A DNA stretch of 38,320 bases from Gammaproteobacteria bacterium (GCA_029861595.1 JAOTYY010000006.1:1-38320), one strand, 5' to 3'. Shown: positions 8,365 through 17,798, counted from the first letter of the stretch. A program made the numbers and translations. Notes: a model not told the origin generated them from the letters alone.

Positions 8365-10593
8365 GTGCCCGATTACCGAGCCTGGCGTCTGGCCGCCCTG
8401 TCGTTTGCTGCACTGCTGAGCGGTTGCGGGGGATCCGGCGGTGACGGCGATGCGAACATCGAACTCGTCGGGCTGGATGCCCGCCCGGCCAACGCCACTT
8501 GCCTGGCGGGGCCTGCTCCGACCAGTATCGCCGTCATAGAATCGCCATTGCCAGTCGCTTTTCCTAATCTCACCTTCAACAATGCTGTCGGGCTCTACCA
8601 GGTACCGGGCGATGACAGTCGGTGGTTTGTACTCGAGCAGGGCGGCAGCGTCAGAGTCTTCGATAATGTGCAAAACGTTGCCAACCATACCGAATACATC
8701 GGCGTTTCCGTCACTATTGGTGGTGGAGAGGGCGGGTTGCTGGGCCTGGCGTTCCATCCTGACTTTCGGACCAACGGCGAGGTGTTTCTTTCGTATACGT
8801 TTGATGATCCGGCCGATAACCCCGATCAGGGCCTGCAATCCTATATCTCGCGTTTCACTGCAGCGAACCCGGACGACAGTACGCTGCCCAACACCTCCCG
8901 AGAGGATCTGCTGGTGCTGGATCAGCCGGCGAGCAATCACAACGGCGGCGGAATCGCGTTCGGTCCGGACGGCTACCTCTACATTGGATTCGGCGACGGA
9001 GGGGGCGGTGACGATCAGTACCTGAACGCGCAGAACACGGACACGTTACTCGGCTCGATGTTGCGGCTGGATGTAGACAACGTTCCTATTGGTGCCAGCT
9101 ACGGCATTCCGCCCGATAACCCGTTCGCGGCAAGCTCCGGTTGTGGCGATGCTGGCTGCCGGGAGATCTACGCGTGGGGTTTGCGCAATCCGTGGCGCTG
9201 GAGCTTTGATCGTCAGACCGGGGATCTATGGCTCGGCGACGTAGGTCAAGGTCAGCTGGAGGAAGTGGACCGAATAGAGCGGGCTGGCAATTATGGCTGG
9301 CCGGAGCGAGAGGGTACCCGAAACTATTGTCCATCTCCTCATGTCTGCGGTTTCGCTGGATTGATCGACCCAGTGACCGAATACGGGCGATCGCTGGGTA
9401 TTACCGTAACCGGCGGTTATGTCTACCGAGGCGCCGCGATTCCCGAACTACAAGGACGCTTCCTTTTCGGGGATCATGACTCGGGCCGCATCTGGGCTAT
9501 CCAATATGACAACCAGGGCAACGCATTGCCCATCGATCAGCTGGAGCTGGCGAACAACACGAGCTTGAGTATTTCCAGCTTCGGCGAAGGAAACGACGGG
9601 GAGTTGTACGTCCTTGACCGTGGTGGCAACGGCCGAATTCATCAAATCGTCCAAAGCAGTGGCACCGGGACCAGCAACCCACCGGCACGGCTGTTGTCGG
9701 CCACCGGTTGCGTCGAACCCGGTAATCCTTCACAACCGACCGTGGGTATGATTCCTTTCGACATCAACGTTGCGTTCTGGTCGGACAACGCACTCAAGCA
9801 GCGCTGGATGGCGCTGCCGGATGGTCAGACCATCGCGGTGGGGGACGACGGCGACTGGTCGTTCCCCGAGGGCAGTGTGCTCATGAAGCACTTCCGCCTG
9901 GGCGGCACGCTGATCGAGACGCGCTTGCTCAAGCATCACGAAGGCGGCGAATGGGCTGGTTACACCTACGAATGGAACGATGCCGGTACCGATGCCACGC
10001 TGGTTATCGGGGGCAAGTCCAAAACCATCGACGATCAACAGTGGTACTTCCCCAGCGGCAGCGATTGTCTGCGCTGCCACACGCAGTCCGCCGGGCGCAG
10101 CCTGGGGTCGGAAACCGCGCAAATGAATCGCGACGTCGTCTACCCGGGCACGGGCAGGCGCGCTTATCAACTCACCACGCTGGACGCCATCGGCCTGTTC
10201 GATGGGCCGCTCGGCGGCCTGCCGGATGATCACGCCCGCCTCCCGGATCCCGACGACACGGACAACGATGTGACAGATCGCGCGCGGGCTTATCTGCACG
10301 TAAACTGTGCCCAATGTCATCGGCCGAACGGTCCGGTGCCGGTCAACATCGATTTCCGTTACGACACCGCGTTCGCAGAGACGAACTTGTGTGATGTTGC
10401 GCCGACGCGTGGTGATGTCGGTATCGCGAATGCGCGACGTCTTGCGCCGGGTGAGCCGCAGCGCTCGGAGATGCTGGCGCGCATGAGTCGCCGCGATGCG
10501 GTCGCCATGCCGCCGCTCGCCAGCAATATCGCCGATCCGCTCGGCGTCGGGTTGATCGAGGACTGGATCGAGAGTCTCAAGGCATGCCCCTGA
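8365..10593 (+). CDS. PQQ-dependent sugar dehydrogenase-type beta-propeller lipoprotein fused to a di-heme cytochrome c region (HNE_0200/SO2930-like)
   Basis: Lipobox LSGC; NHNGGGIAFGPDGYLYIGFGDGG, EIYAWGLRNPWRWSFD, GDVGQ motifs; C-terminal CXXCH motifs CLRCH and CAQCH. Confidence 0.88.
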   Translation: MPDYRAWRLAALSFAALLSGCGGSGGDGDANIELVGLDARPANATCLAGPAPTSIAVIESPLPVAFPNLTFNNAVGLYQVPGDDSRWFVLEQGGSVRVFDNVQNVANHTEYIGVSVTIGGGEGGLLGLAFHPDFRTNGEVFLSYTFDDPADNPDQGLQSYISRFTAANPDDSTLPNTSREDLLVLDQPASNHNGGGIAFGPDGYLYIGFGDGGGGDDQYLNAQNTDTLLGSMLRLDVDNVPIGASYGIPPDNPFAASSGCGDAGCREIYAWGLRNPWRWSFDRQTGDLWLGDVGQGQLEEVDRIERAGNYGWPEREGTRNYCPSPHVCGFAGLIDPVTEYGRSLGITVTGGYVYRGAAIPELQGRFLFGDHDSGRIWAIQYDNQGNALPIDQLELANNTSLSISSFGEGNDGELYVLDRGGNGRIHQIVQSSGTGTSNPPARLLSATGCVEPGNPSQPTVGMIPFDINVAFWSDNALKQRWMALPDGQTIAVGDDGDWSFPEGSVLMKHFRLGGTLIETRLLKHHEGGEWAGYTYEWNDAGTDATLVIGGKSKTIDDQQWYFPSGSDCLRCHTQSAGRSLGSETAQMNRDVVYPGTGRRAYQLTTLDAIGLFDGPLGGLPDDHARLPDPDDTDNDVTDRARAYLHVNCAQCHRPNGPVPVNIDFRYDTAFAETNLCDVAPTRGDVGIANARRLAPGEPQRSEMLARMSRRDAVAMPPLASNIADPLGVGLIEDWIESLKACP

Positions 10594-10670
10594 CCGGTGC
10601 CGACGAGCAGGCTCAGTCGCCAGCTCCGGATGGATAACTCAAACTGGATTGTTTAGTTTATAGTCCCGCA

Positions 10671-11858
10671 ATGTTCAACTGGTACACGTGGCGCGCCATA
10701 CTGATTCTTACGGGTTGCCTGTTGTGCGCCTGCAGCAGCAACGGCAGTTCTGGTTCGACGCCGTCCGGCGGCGATTTCGCCGTCGAGTTGCAGCGGGCGT
10801 TTGCAAACCTCACTTTCACGCTGCCGGTGGCGATGCTGCAAGCGCCCGGTGACCCGACGCGTTTCTACGTGGTGGAGAAAGATGGCCGGGTGCGCGCGTT
10901 CGACAATGATCCGGCGGCGGACACCACGGGCGACTTTTTTACCGACGACAACGACTTGGTCGACGCCGGTCCAAACGAAGCGGGTCTGCTCGGCATGGCG
11001 TTCCACCCCGACTATGCCGGCAACTCGACAGTGTACCTGTCCTACACTCGCTCCGGCCCCGTTTCTTACGTGTCCCGCTATATAGTCGTCGGCGGCAGCA
11101 TCGACAGCAATTCCGAGCAGCCGGTGATAATCGTCAACCAGCCCTACGGAAATCACAACGGCGGGCAGATAGCGTTCGGGCCGGATGGTTATCTGTATAT
11201 CGGCCTGGGCGACGGCGGTTCAGGTGGTGACCCGCACGAGCATGGACAGAATACGAACACGCGGCTGGGTGCGATGTTGCGCATTGATGTGAACAACGTT
11301 CCCATGGGCGCTGACTACGGGATCCCCGGCGACAATCCGTTCGCGGCGAGTTCCGGATGTGCAGACGCCGGCTGCCCGGAGATTTACGCATGGGGGCTGC
11401 GTAACCCATGGCGCTGGAGTTTCGACCGCGTCACCGGCGACCTGTGGCTCGGCGATGTCGGGCAGGGTAACTGGGAAGAAGTGAACCTGGTACGGCGCGG
11501 CGAAAACTACGGCTGGCGGGTTCGCGAAGGCGCACACTGTCACCGTCCCGCGAACAATTGTGAAACCGCCGGGTTCGTCGATCCGCGCGCCGAATACGGT
11601 CGCTCCGAGGGTTATTCGGTTACCGGCGGTTACGTGTATCGGGGTAGCGCCATCGCCGCGTTGCAAGGTTACTACCTTTACGGGGACTACGGTTCCGGCC
11701 GCATCTGGGCGCTGGAAACCGGCGCCGACAATGCCGAGCCCGTGCTGCTAATGGATACGAACTTGAACATCGCGTCTTTCGCCGAGGATCAGGTCGGCGA
11801 AATCTACGTGCTGGATTACAGTTCCGGGGAAATTCACAAACTGATGCCAGCACCATGA
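10671..11858 (+). CDS. PQQ-dependent sugar dehydrogenase-type lipoprotein
   Basis: Signal peptide with Cys lipobox (LLCAC); NHNGGQIAFGPDGYLYIGLGDGGSGGDP, IYAWGLRNPWRWSFDRVTGDLWLGDVGQ. Confidence 0.9.
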   Translation: MFNWYTWRAILILTGCLLCACSSNGSSGSTPSGGDFAVELQRAFANLTFTLPVAMLQAPGDPTRFYVVEKDGRVRAFDNDPAADTTGDFFTDDNDLVDAGPNEAGLLGMAFHPDYAGNSTVYLSYTRSGPVSYVSRYIVVGGSIDSNSEQPVIIVNQPYGNHNGGQIAFGPDGYLYIGLGDGGSGGDPHEHGQNTNTRLGAMLRIDVNNVPMGADYGIPGDNPFAASSGCADAGCPEIYAWGLRNPWRWSFDRVTGDLWLGDVGQGNWEEVNLVRRGENYGWRVREGAHCHRPANNCETAGFVDPRAEYGRSEGYSVTGGYVYRGSAIAALQGYYLYGDYGSGRIWALETGADNAEPVLLMDTNLNIASFAEDQVGEIYVLDYSSGEIHKLMPAP

Positions 11859-13240
11859 ATGTGGTGTTGATCAGTCCGTATGAAATCGGCCGCCAGCCCT
11901 TCGGTCTGGCCGAACCCGCCGCTCTGCTCTCGGCTGAAGGACACAACGTGAGTTGCGTGGACCTTGCCGTGCAGCGTTTGGCCGATGCACCACTGGCACA
12001 GGCCGATGTGGTGGCTATATATGTGGCGATGCACACGGCGACACGCATTGCCGTCGAGGCGATGCCGCGAATTCGCGCGGCCGCCCCGCGTGCTCACTTG
12101 TGTGTCTACGGACTGTATGCGCCCATGAACGAGACGTTGTTGCGCGAGCTTGGTGTCGCCACGGTGTTGGGCGGTGAGTTCGAACCGGCGCTGCTGTCGA
12201 TGGTACGCAGAGTGGCGGCCGGCGAGCCTGAGCAGAGTGAACCGGTGATCGCGCACGGTAAATTCACGTGCTTGCCGCCGCAGAGAGACGGACTGCCGGA
12301 CCTAACGCACTATGCCCGGCTGCTGCTACCGGATGGCGGCGAAAAAATTGTCGCGTTCGCGGAGACTACGCGCGGCTGCAAACACCTGTGCAGCCATTGC
12401 CCAGTGGTGCCGGTATATCAGGGACGATTTCGCGCGCTGCCTCGCGACATAGTACTGCAGGACATCAGTCAGCAAGTGGTACAAGGGGCGCAACATGTGT
12501 CGTTTGGCGACCCCGATTTCCTCAATGGCCCGACGCATGCGCGGCGCATCGTGTCGGCATTACACGAGCAATTCCCCGGTGTCACCTACGACTGCACGAT
12601 CAAGGTCGAACACCTGCTCAAACATGCCGATCTGTTACCGCTGTTGAGTGAGACCGGTTGCCTGTTCGTAACCTCGGCCGTCGAGTCCACGGACGAGAGG
12701 ATTCTGCAGATATTCCGCAAGCAGCACACGGTGACGGATTTTGCACGTGCGGTGACGCTGATGGAGCAGCACGGTATCGCGCTCGCACCCACCTTCGTTG
12801 CATTCACGCCGTGGACGACCCTGGAGGGCTACCTTGGTTTGCTGTGTAAACTTGCCGAGTTGCAATTGGTGAATGCCGTGCCCCCGATACAGCTGGCAAT
12901 CCGCCTGCTGGTGCCGGAAGGCTCGTACCTGTTGCGCGAGACCGAAATGCGTCCGCATTTGCAGGCTTTTGATCCGCACGTGCTGGGTTATCCATGGCAG
13001 CACCCCGATGGCGCTGTCGATCAGCTGCAGGAAAGCGTGCAGGCGCTGGTAGCCGAGGGTGAAGCCGGCGGCTGCTCGCGCCAGGAGCTGTTCGCCGAAA
13101 TCTGGCACGCCGCGCACCGCGCTTGCGGGCAGATCCCGCCACAGCTGCCGGCACGGGTTTTCGGGCGGGTCATCCCGCATCTTTCCGAGCAGTGGTACTG
13201 CTGCGCCGAACCGACCGAGCAGCAACTGGCCGCCTATTGA
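11855..13240 (+). CDS. B12-binding-domain radical SAM protein, CUAEP/CCAEP-tail family
   Basis: N-terminal cobalamin-binding-like Rossmann region; CKHLCSHC (CX3CX2C) cluster motif; C-terminal tail EQWYCCAEPTEQQLAAY. Confidence 0.88.
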   Translation: MNVVLISPYEIGRQPFGLAEPAALLSAEGHNVSCVDLAVQRLADAPLAQADVVAIYVAMHTATRIAVEAMPRIRAAAPRAHLCVYGLYAPMNETLLRELGVATVLGGEFEPALLSMVRRVAAGEPEQSEPVIAHGKFTCLPPQRDGLPDLTHYARLLLPDGGEKIVAFAETTRGCKHLCSHCPVVPVYQGRFRALPRDIVLQDISQQVVQGAQHVSFGDPDFLNGPTHARRIVSALHEQFPGVTYDCTIKVEHLLKHADLLPLLSETGCLFVTSAVESTDERILQIFRKQHTVTDFARAVTLMEQHGIALAPTFVAFTPWTTLEGYLGLLCKLAELQLVNAVPPIQLAIRLLVPEGSYLLRETEMRPHLQAFDPHVLGYPWQHPDGAVDQLQESVQALVAEGEAGGCSRQELFAEIWHAAHRACGQIPPQLPARVFGRVIPHLSEQWYCCAEPTEQQLAAY

Positions 13241-13295
13241 AGCGTTCCAGGCACGCTCATAGCGGTATAATCTCCGTTTCTATCGGGAGGCGACA

Positions 13296-13580
13296 ATGGC
13301 GCGCGTCATTCAGTGTGTGGTGTTGAACGAAGAGTCCGAAGGTCTGGACGCTCTGCCGTATCCTGGCGCGCTGGGCGAACGCATCTACGCCAACGTCTCG
13401 AAAGCCGGCTGGACTCAGTGGCTGGAGCGCCTGACGGCGATTATCAACGAGAATGGCCTCAGCACCGCCGATCCCCGCAGCATCGAGCTGATCGAAAAAC
13501 ACATGCTGGGGTTTTTCTTCAAAGAGGGCGACTACGGAGATTTGCCGGCCGGGTTCCACGCCGGCGGGGCGAAAAAGTAG
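13296..13580 (+). CDS. yggX: oxidative damage protection / Fe(II)-trafficking protein YggX
   Basis: MARVIQCVVLNEESEGLDALPYPGALGERIYANVSKAGWTQWL…INENGLSTADPRSIELIEKHMLGFFF; GGGAGG-like RBS upstream. Confidence 0.93.
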   Translation: MARVIQCVVLNEESEGLDALPYPGALGERIYANVSKAGWTQWLERLTAIINENGLSTADPRSIELIEKHMLGFFFKEGDYGDLPAGFHAGGAKK

Positions 13581-13584
13581 CGAT

Positions 13585-14823
13585 TCAGGCTGCCACGATG
13601 TCCCACTTCGGCGCTGTGACGATGTTCAGGCAGGCATGCGCGTGCCGCAGTGACTGCTGCACCTGCCGAGCGTCATCGCCTGTCGCAAAAATGAAACCCA
13701 GGTAACTGGCGCCCTCCGGCAGCGGCACCAGTTCGTGCCCCTCGCGTACCCACAACTCCAGTTTCTCCACGCCTGGCACCCGCTGCGCGTCGAGTACGCC
13801 CTCGATACGGCGCAGTACCCCCGGTCTGGGAATCGGAATCATCAACACCCCGGCCGCGTTGTGCAGTCGGGACACCGGCGGCGGTTCATCCAGAGCGTTG
13901 CGCAGCACCAGTTCTTCCAGGCTTTGTCCGGTGGCGAATTCCACCAACATGGCGCATTGCCCGCCGATCGTACGCGCGGCGGTTTCCAGAACCCAGACAC
14001 CTTCAGCGTTTATCCGTAACTCCGCGTGAATCGGCCCGTGCCGCAAGCCGTATGCATCGCAAGTGGCCTGCACCACCTCCGTGACGTCGCGCAGCGTGGT
14101 TGCCGTCAGCGCCGACGGGGTTACGTAGTAGCTTTCCTCAAAAAAAGGTCCGGTGAGCGGCTCGGGTTTGTCGAACACGGCGACTATGTGTAAGCGACCG
14201 CGGTGCAGGAGGCCTTCGACGGCGATTTCTGTGCCGGGCAGGTATTCTTCGAGCAGAACGCGCTCGCGCTCGTCCACATGTGCCGATGTCGCGACGATAC
14301 GGGCAATGCGCTGGCCGGCGAGACGCAGCGCGTCGTGGTCATCGACACGGATGACGCCGCGGCTGGCGGACATCGCCAGCGGCTTCACCACCAGTGGAAA
14401 CGTTATGTCCGGAAACGCACCAGCTGCGATGTCGGTGAGAGCCATGGTCTGGTGTGCCGGCACCGGAACGCCACGGGCCTGCAGTCGGGCTCGCGCGTGA
14501 TCCTTGCGGCGCGCGAAACGCCCCGCCGAGGGTGGGTTGCCGGGCAAACCGAGGCCTTGCGCCACGCAGGCAGCCAGTTCAACGACGTTGTCGTCCGTGG
14601 CGATTATGCCGTGCGGCGCCGGTGCATGCGAAACAAGCTGTTCGCACGCCGCTTGCGGATTCTGCAGATCGAGGTGAATACCTTTCTGCAGCGCGCCAAT
14701 GAGGGAATGTGGGCCATCGGACGCCACAATCACCTGCATTCCCAGCGTTTTCGCCGCCTGCAGGTATGCGGCGATACGGTAGCTGTAGCGTGGCGTAATG
14801 AGCAGGACGCGTGGTGCGGTCAT
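13585..14823 (-). CDS. ATP-grasp domain carboxylate-amine ligase-like protein
   Basis: FPLVVKPLAMSASRGVIRVDD, RVLLEEYLPGTEIAVEGLLHRG, HAELRINAEGVWVLETAARTIGG. Start chosen at MTAPRVLLITPRYSYR; ORF extends to 14979. Confidence 0.87.
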   Translation of the reverse strand: MTAPRVLLITPRYSYRIAAYLQAAKTLGMQVIVASDGPHSLIGALQKGIHLDLQNPQAACEQLVSHAPAPHGIIATDDNVVELAACVAQGLGLPGNPPSAGRFARRKDHARARLQARGVPVPAHQTMALTDIAAGAFPDITFPLVVKPLAMSASRGVIRVDDHDALRLAGQRIARIVATSAHVDERERVLLEEYLPGTEIAVEGLLHRGRLHIVAVFDKPEPLTGPFFEESYYVTPSALTATTLRDVTEVVQATCDAYGLRHGPIHAELRINAEGVWVLETAARTIGGQCAMLVEFATGQSLEELVLRNALDEPPPVSRLHNAAGVLMIPIPRPGVLRRIEGVLDAQRVPGVEKLELWVREGHELVPLPEGASYLGFIFATGDDARQVQQSLRHAHACLNIVTAPKWDIVAA

Positions 14824-14878
14824 AACGGCGGCCGCACGGCGATAGTCCGCGCGCTGGTGTTTTGCTATCTCCGGGGCA

Positions 14879-15280
14879 CTAGTAACCGCCGCTGCCCGCG
14901 GCACCGCAACCGGCGCACATGCCGGCGCCACCGACAGCCTGGAACACGTTCTTGAACACGAAACTCGCACCCGTGTCATTGCTCTGGTAGTCGATTTCGA
15001 CGCCTTCCAGGTACTGCAATGCGACTGCGTCGACGAACACTTTCAGGCCATCCTGCTCCAGCACGCAATCATGGGCGTATTGCTCGGTGGCAAATGTCAT
15101 GCTGTAGGTCATGCCACCGCAGCCGCCGCCCGCGACATAGATGCGCACCCCTTCGATATCTTCCTCGTCGTCCACCAGTGACTTGATCTGCTCATGCGCC
15201 TGCGGCGTAATGGTGATCTCGTCGGTCATTACCGCGTTGAATACAGGTGTCTGGTCTTCGCTGGGCGTGCTTTCGAGCAT
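14879..15280 (-). CDS. HesB/IscA/ErpA-type iron-sulfur cluster carrier
   Basis: ITITPQAHEQIKSLV, GGGCGGMTYSMTF, LKVFVDAVALQYLEGVEIDY, C-terminal GMCAGCG. Confidence 0.88.
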   Translation of the reverse strand: MLESTPSEDQTPVFNAVMTDEITITPQAHEQIKSLVDDEEDIEGVRIYVAGGGCGGMTYSMTFATEQYAHDCVLEQDGLKVFVDAVALQYLEGVEIDYQSNDTGASFVFKNVFQAVGGAGMCAGCGAAGSGGY

Positions 15281-15496
15281 GCGCTGGTCCTCGGGTTGAT
15301 TTGCGGCGATTTTAGCAGCCGTGCACAAACAGAGGAACCTGGCCTGGAATGCCTTTGCTGTAACGCAGGCCGGGCGCACCGGAGAGTGGTATTGCTAGAG
15401 GCCCGGAAATTGCTGTAGCCTCGCTGGAACAGGCTTTAATCGCCGCCGCGGCGCTGCCGCTGGACTTGATCGACAAGCAACTGGGTAGGGAGCCGC

Positions 15497-17107
15497 ATGG
15501 CGCAAACTCTGGAACAGGTATTGGAAGCAGCCGGGCTGGGTGGGCTAGGCAAAATCAACTGGAATCTACGCACGGAGGCACTCTATGAGGCTTCTCTGCG
15601 GCGCGGCGAGGTCGAACTCGCGAAAAATGGCCCGCTGGTAGCAAATACCGGACAGCACACCGGCCGTTCACCGAACGACAAATTCACCGTCGAAGAATCG
15701 TCTAGCACTGACAATATTTGGTGGGGAAAGGTAAATAAACCGTTTCCCGAGGATCAGTTCGACGCGTTGAAGCATCGCCTGTGTGAACACCTGCGCGGCA
15801 AGGAAGTCTTCGTACAGGACTGCATCGCCGGCGCCGACGCGGACAGCGAGATCGTGGTGCGGGTGGTGACCAACAGCGCCTGGCACGCTTTGTTTGCGCG
15901 CACCATGTTTATCCGGCCGGACGACGTGGGGCGCAAAGTATCGGCGACGCAACCCGAATTTCTGATTATCCACTCGCCCGAATTCGAGGCCGACCCGGCT
16001 CGTGACGGCACCAATTCCGGCACCTTCATTGTGCCCAATTTCGGCCAGCGCACCGTGATCATCGGCGGCAGCCGCTATGCCGGCGAAATCAAGAAATCGG
16101 TGTTCTTCCTGATGAACTACCTGCTGCCGCAACGCGGTATGCTGTCGATGCATGCTTCGGCCAATATCGGCGAGCATGGCGACAGTGCCGTATTCTTCGG
16201 CCTGTCCGGCACGGGCAAGACCACGTTGTCCGCCGATCCTGCCCGCGGTTTGATCGGCGATGACGAGCACGGCTGGGGCAGCAACGGTATTTTCAATTTC
16301 GAAGGCGGCTGTTACGCGAAGGTGATCAATCTTTCCAAGGAGCAGGAGCCGCTGATCTACGAGTGCACCCACCGCTACGGAACGATCCTGGAAAACGTGG
16401 TGATGGATCCGCAATCGCGCGAGATCGATCTCGACAACGGCACGCTGACCGAGAATACCCGCGCGGCCTACCCGATCACGCATATTCCCAACGCCGTGGT
16501 GCCAGGCGTCGCCGGGCACCCGAAGAACGTGGTGATGCTCACGTGCGACGCGTTCGGCGTGTTGCCCCCGATCTCCAGGCTCAGCCCGGATCAGGCCATG
16601 TATCACTTTATCTCCGGGTACACGGCAAAAGTGGCGGGCACGGAGCGCGGAGTCACCGAGCCGCAGACTACCTTCAGCACCTGCTTCGGTGCGCCGTTCA
16701 TGGCGTTGCACCCCAGCGTCTACGCCAAATTGCTGGGCGAGAAAATCGCTCAGCACAACACCAGCTGCTGGCTGATCAACACCGGCTGGTGGGGTGGGTC
16801 TTATGGCGTTGGCAAGCGCATGGACATCCATCACACGCGGGCCATGTTGAACGCGGCGCTGCGCGGTGATCTGGACGGCATCGAGTACCAGGAGCATCCA
16901 GTGTTTCGGGTATCCGTGCCGAAAACGTGCCCCGGCGTGCCGGCTGAGATCCTGGACAGCCGTGCGACCTGGAGTGACAAAGACGCCTACGACGCCAAGG
17001 CCAGCGAACTGGCCCAGGCGTTTCAGACCAACTTCGACGAGTACCGGGATATGGTGCCGGAGCCGGTCGCATCCGCTGGTCCGTCGGTCAGTTTGCGCGT
17101 CGCTTGA
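15497..17107 (+). CDS. pckA: phosphoenolpyruvate carboxykinase (ATP)
   Basis: NTGQHTGRSPNDKF, GLSGTGKTTLSADP, LIGDDEHGW, LINTGWWGGSYGVGKRM. Confidence 0.97.
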   Translation: MAQTLEQVLEAAGLGGLGKINWNLRTEALYEASLRRGEVELAKNGPLVANTGQHTGRSPNDKFTVEESSSTDNIWWGKVNKPFPEDQFDALKHRLCEHLRGKEVFVQDCIAGADADSEIVVRVVTNSAWHALFARTMFIRPDDVGRKVSATQPEFLIIHSPEFEADPARDGTNSGTFIVPNFGQRTVIIGGSRYAGEIKKSVFFLMNYLLPQRGMLSMHASANIGEHGDSAVFFGLSGTGKTTLSADPARGLIGDDEHGWGSNGIFNFEGGCYAKVINLSKEQEPLIYECTHRYGTILENVVMDPQSREIDLDNGTLTENTRAAYPITHIPNAVVPGVAGHPKNVVMLTCDAFGVLPPISRLSPDQAMYHFISGYTAKVAGTERGVTEPQTTFSTCFGAPFMALHPSVYAKLLGEKIAQHNTSCWLINTGWWGGSYGVGKRMDIHHTRAMLNAALRGDLDGIEYQEHPVFRVSVPKTCPGVPAEILDSRATWSDKDAYDAKASELAQAFQTNFDEYRDMVPEPVASAGPSVSLRVA

Positions 17108-17243
17108 GATAAATCGTCGCCTTCCGCCGGCTGTAGTTGGTCTCGACGGACCCGTCAGCCCGGTAACTGCGTCCAAGCACCGTGAAGTTTCACTGTTTCG
17201 TGGCTGAGTGTGTAGCGTCGGGCTCAACGTAACAGGAGCGAAA

Positions 17244-17612
17244 TCAAGAACCTTCGTCCGTTTTGTACCAGTAGCCGGCCATCAGTTCGCGCGCCCAGTC
17301 CGGCTCCCGGATTTTGCCCCGCGGGGCGAATCCGGTCATGTATGGCTTGATGTCGAGGACGGGTGTGCCGTCAATAGCGTCCAGCCCTCTCACGTGCACG
17401 GTAGTCCCGTCGACAGCGAGGACATGGCAGGTGGTGATGCCGAGCAGGTTCGGGCGGAAATGACCGCGCTGTGCAAATACGCCGGTGAGCGGCCAATCCT
17501 GGTTGTTCCGTGGATGCCGGGCCGCGGTCACGATGGTCGCCGGATCTGTTTTGTGAAAATGATAGATCACCTCGGCATGCGAGAAGCCGTCCAATCCGTT
17601 GTCTTGCGACCA
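17244..17612 (-). pseudogene. N-terminally truncated TrmO/TsaA-family protein (tRNA m6t6A methyltransferase-like)
   Basis: FSHAEVIYHFHKTDPATIVTAARHPRNNQDWPLTGVFAQRGHFRPNLLGITTC…GLDAIDGTPVLDIKPYM; the frame lacks the usual N-terminal ~30-40 aa and meets an in-frame stop just upstream (~17625-17627). Confidence 0.6.
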
Positions 17613-17745
17613 CGAATATGAAATTCATCGACGGTGCCGAGATCGGTCGCTGCGAGATTCCCAAGGTCGTTGCCTGCAGCCAGCAATTTGTCCGCAATCG
17701 CAGCGGCAAGTTCTCCCGAGCCGCTGTAATGGGTCTCGTCGATGA
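17605..17745 (-). pseudogene. N-terminal remnant of a class I SAM-dependent methyltransferase
   Basis: Minus-strand frame reads …IIDETHYSGSGELAAAIADKLLAAGNDLGNLAATDLGTVDEFHIRGRKTT…; the VDEFHIRGR-type motif usually precedes the SAM-binding GxGxG region, which is absent. Confidence 0.5.
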
Positions 17746-17798
17746 TCGGATGGCTGGACGGTGCTGTAAAGGTCGATCAAATACCGCGGCTACGGCAC

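Noticed and set aside
13198-13240. Possible selenocysteine (UGA) in the radical SAM tail
   Set aside because: The tail codons read TGC TGC GCC GAA CCG (CCAEP); no in-frame TGA before the true stop, so this is the Cys variant.
13262-13275. TATAAT box before yggX as a promoter
   Set aside because: A good -10-like sequence, but no convincing -35 at 16-18 bp; not enough to annotate.
15668-17227. 519-aa minus-strand ORF opposite pckA
   Set aside because: Antisense shadow ORF in GC-rich DNA; low-complexity Arg/His-rich translation with no recognisable family, while pckA on the plus strand is unambiguous.
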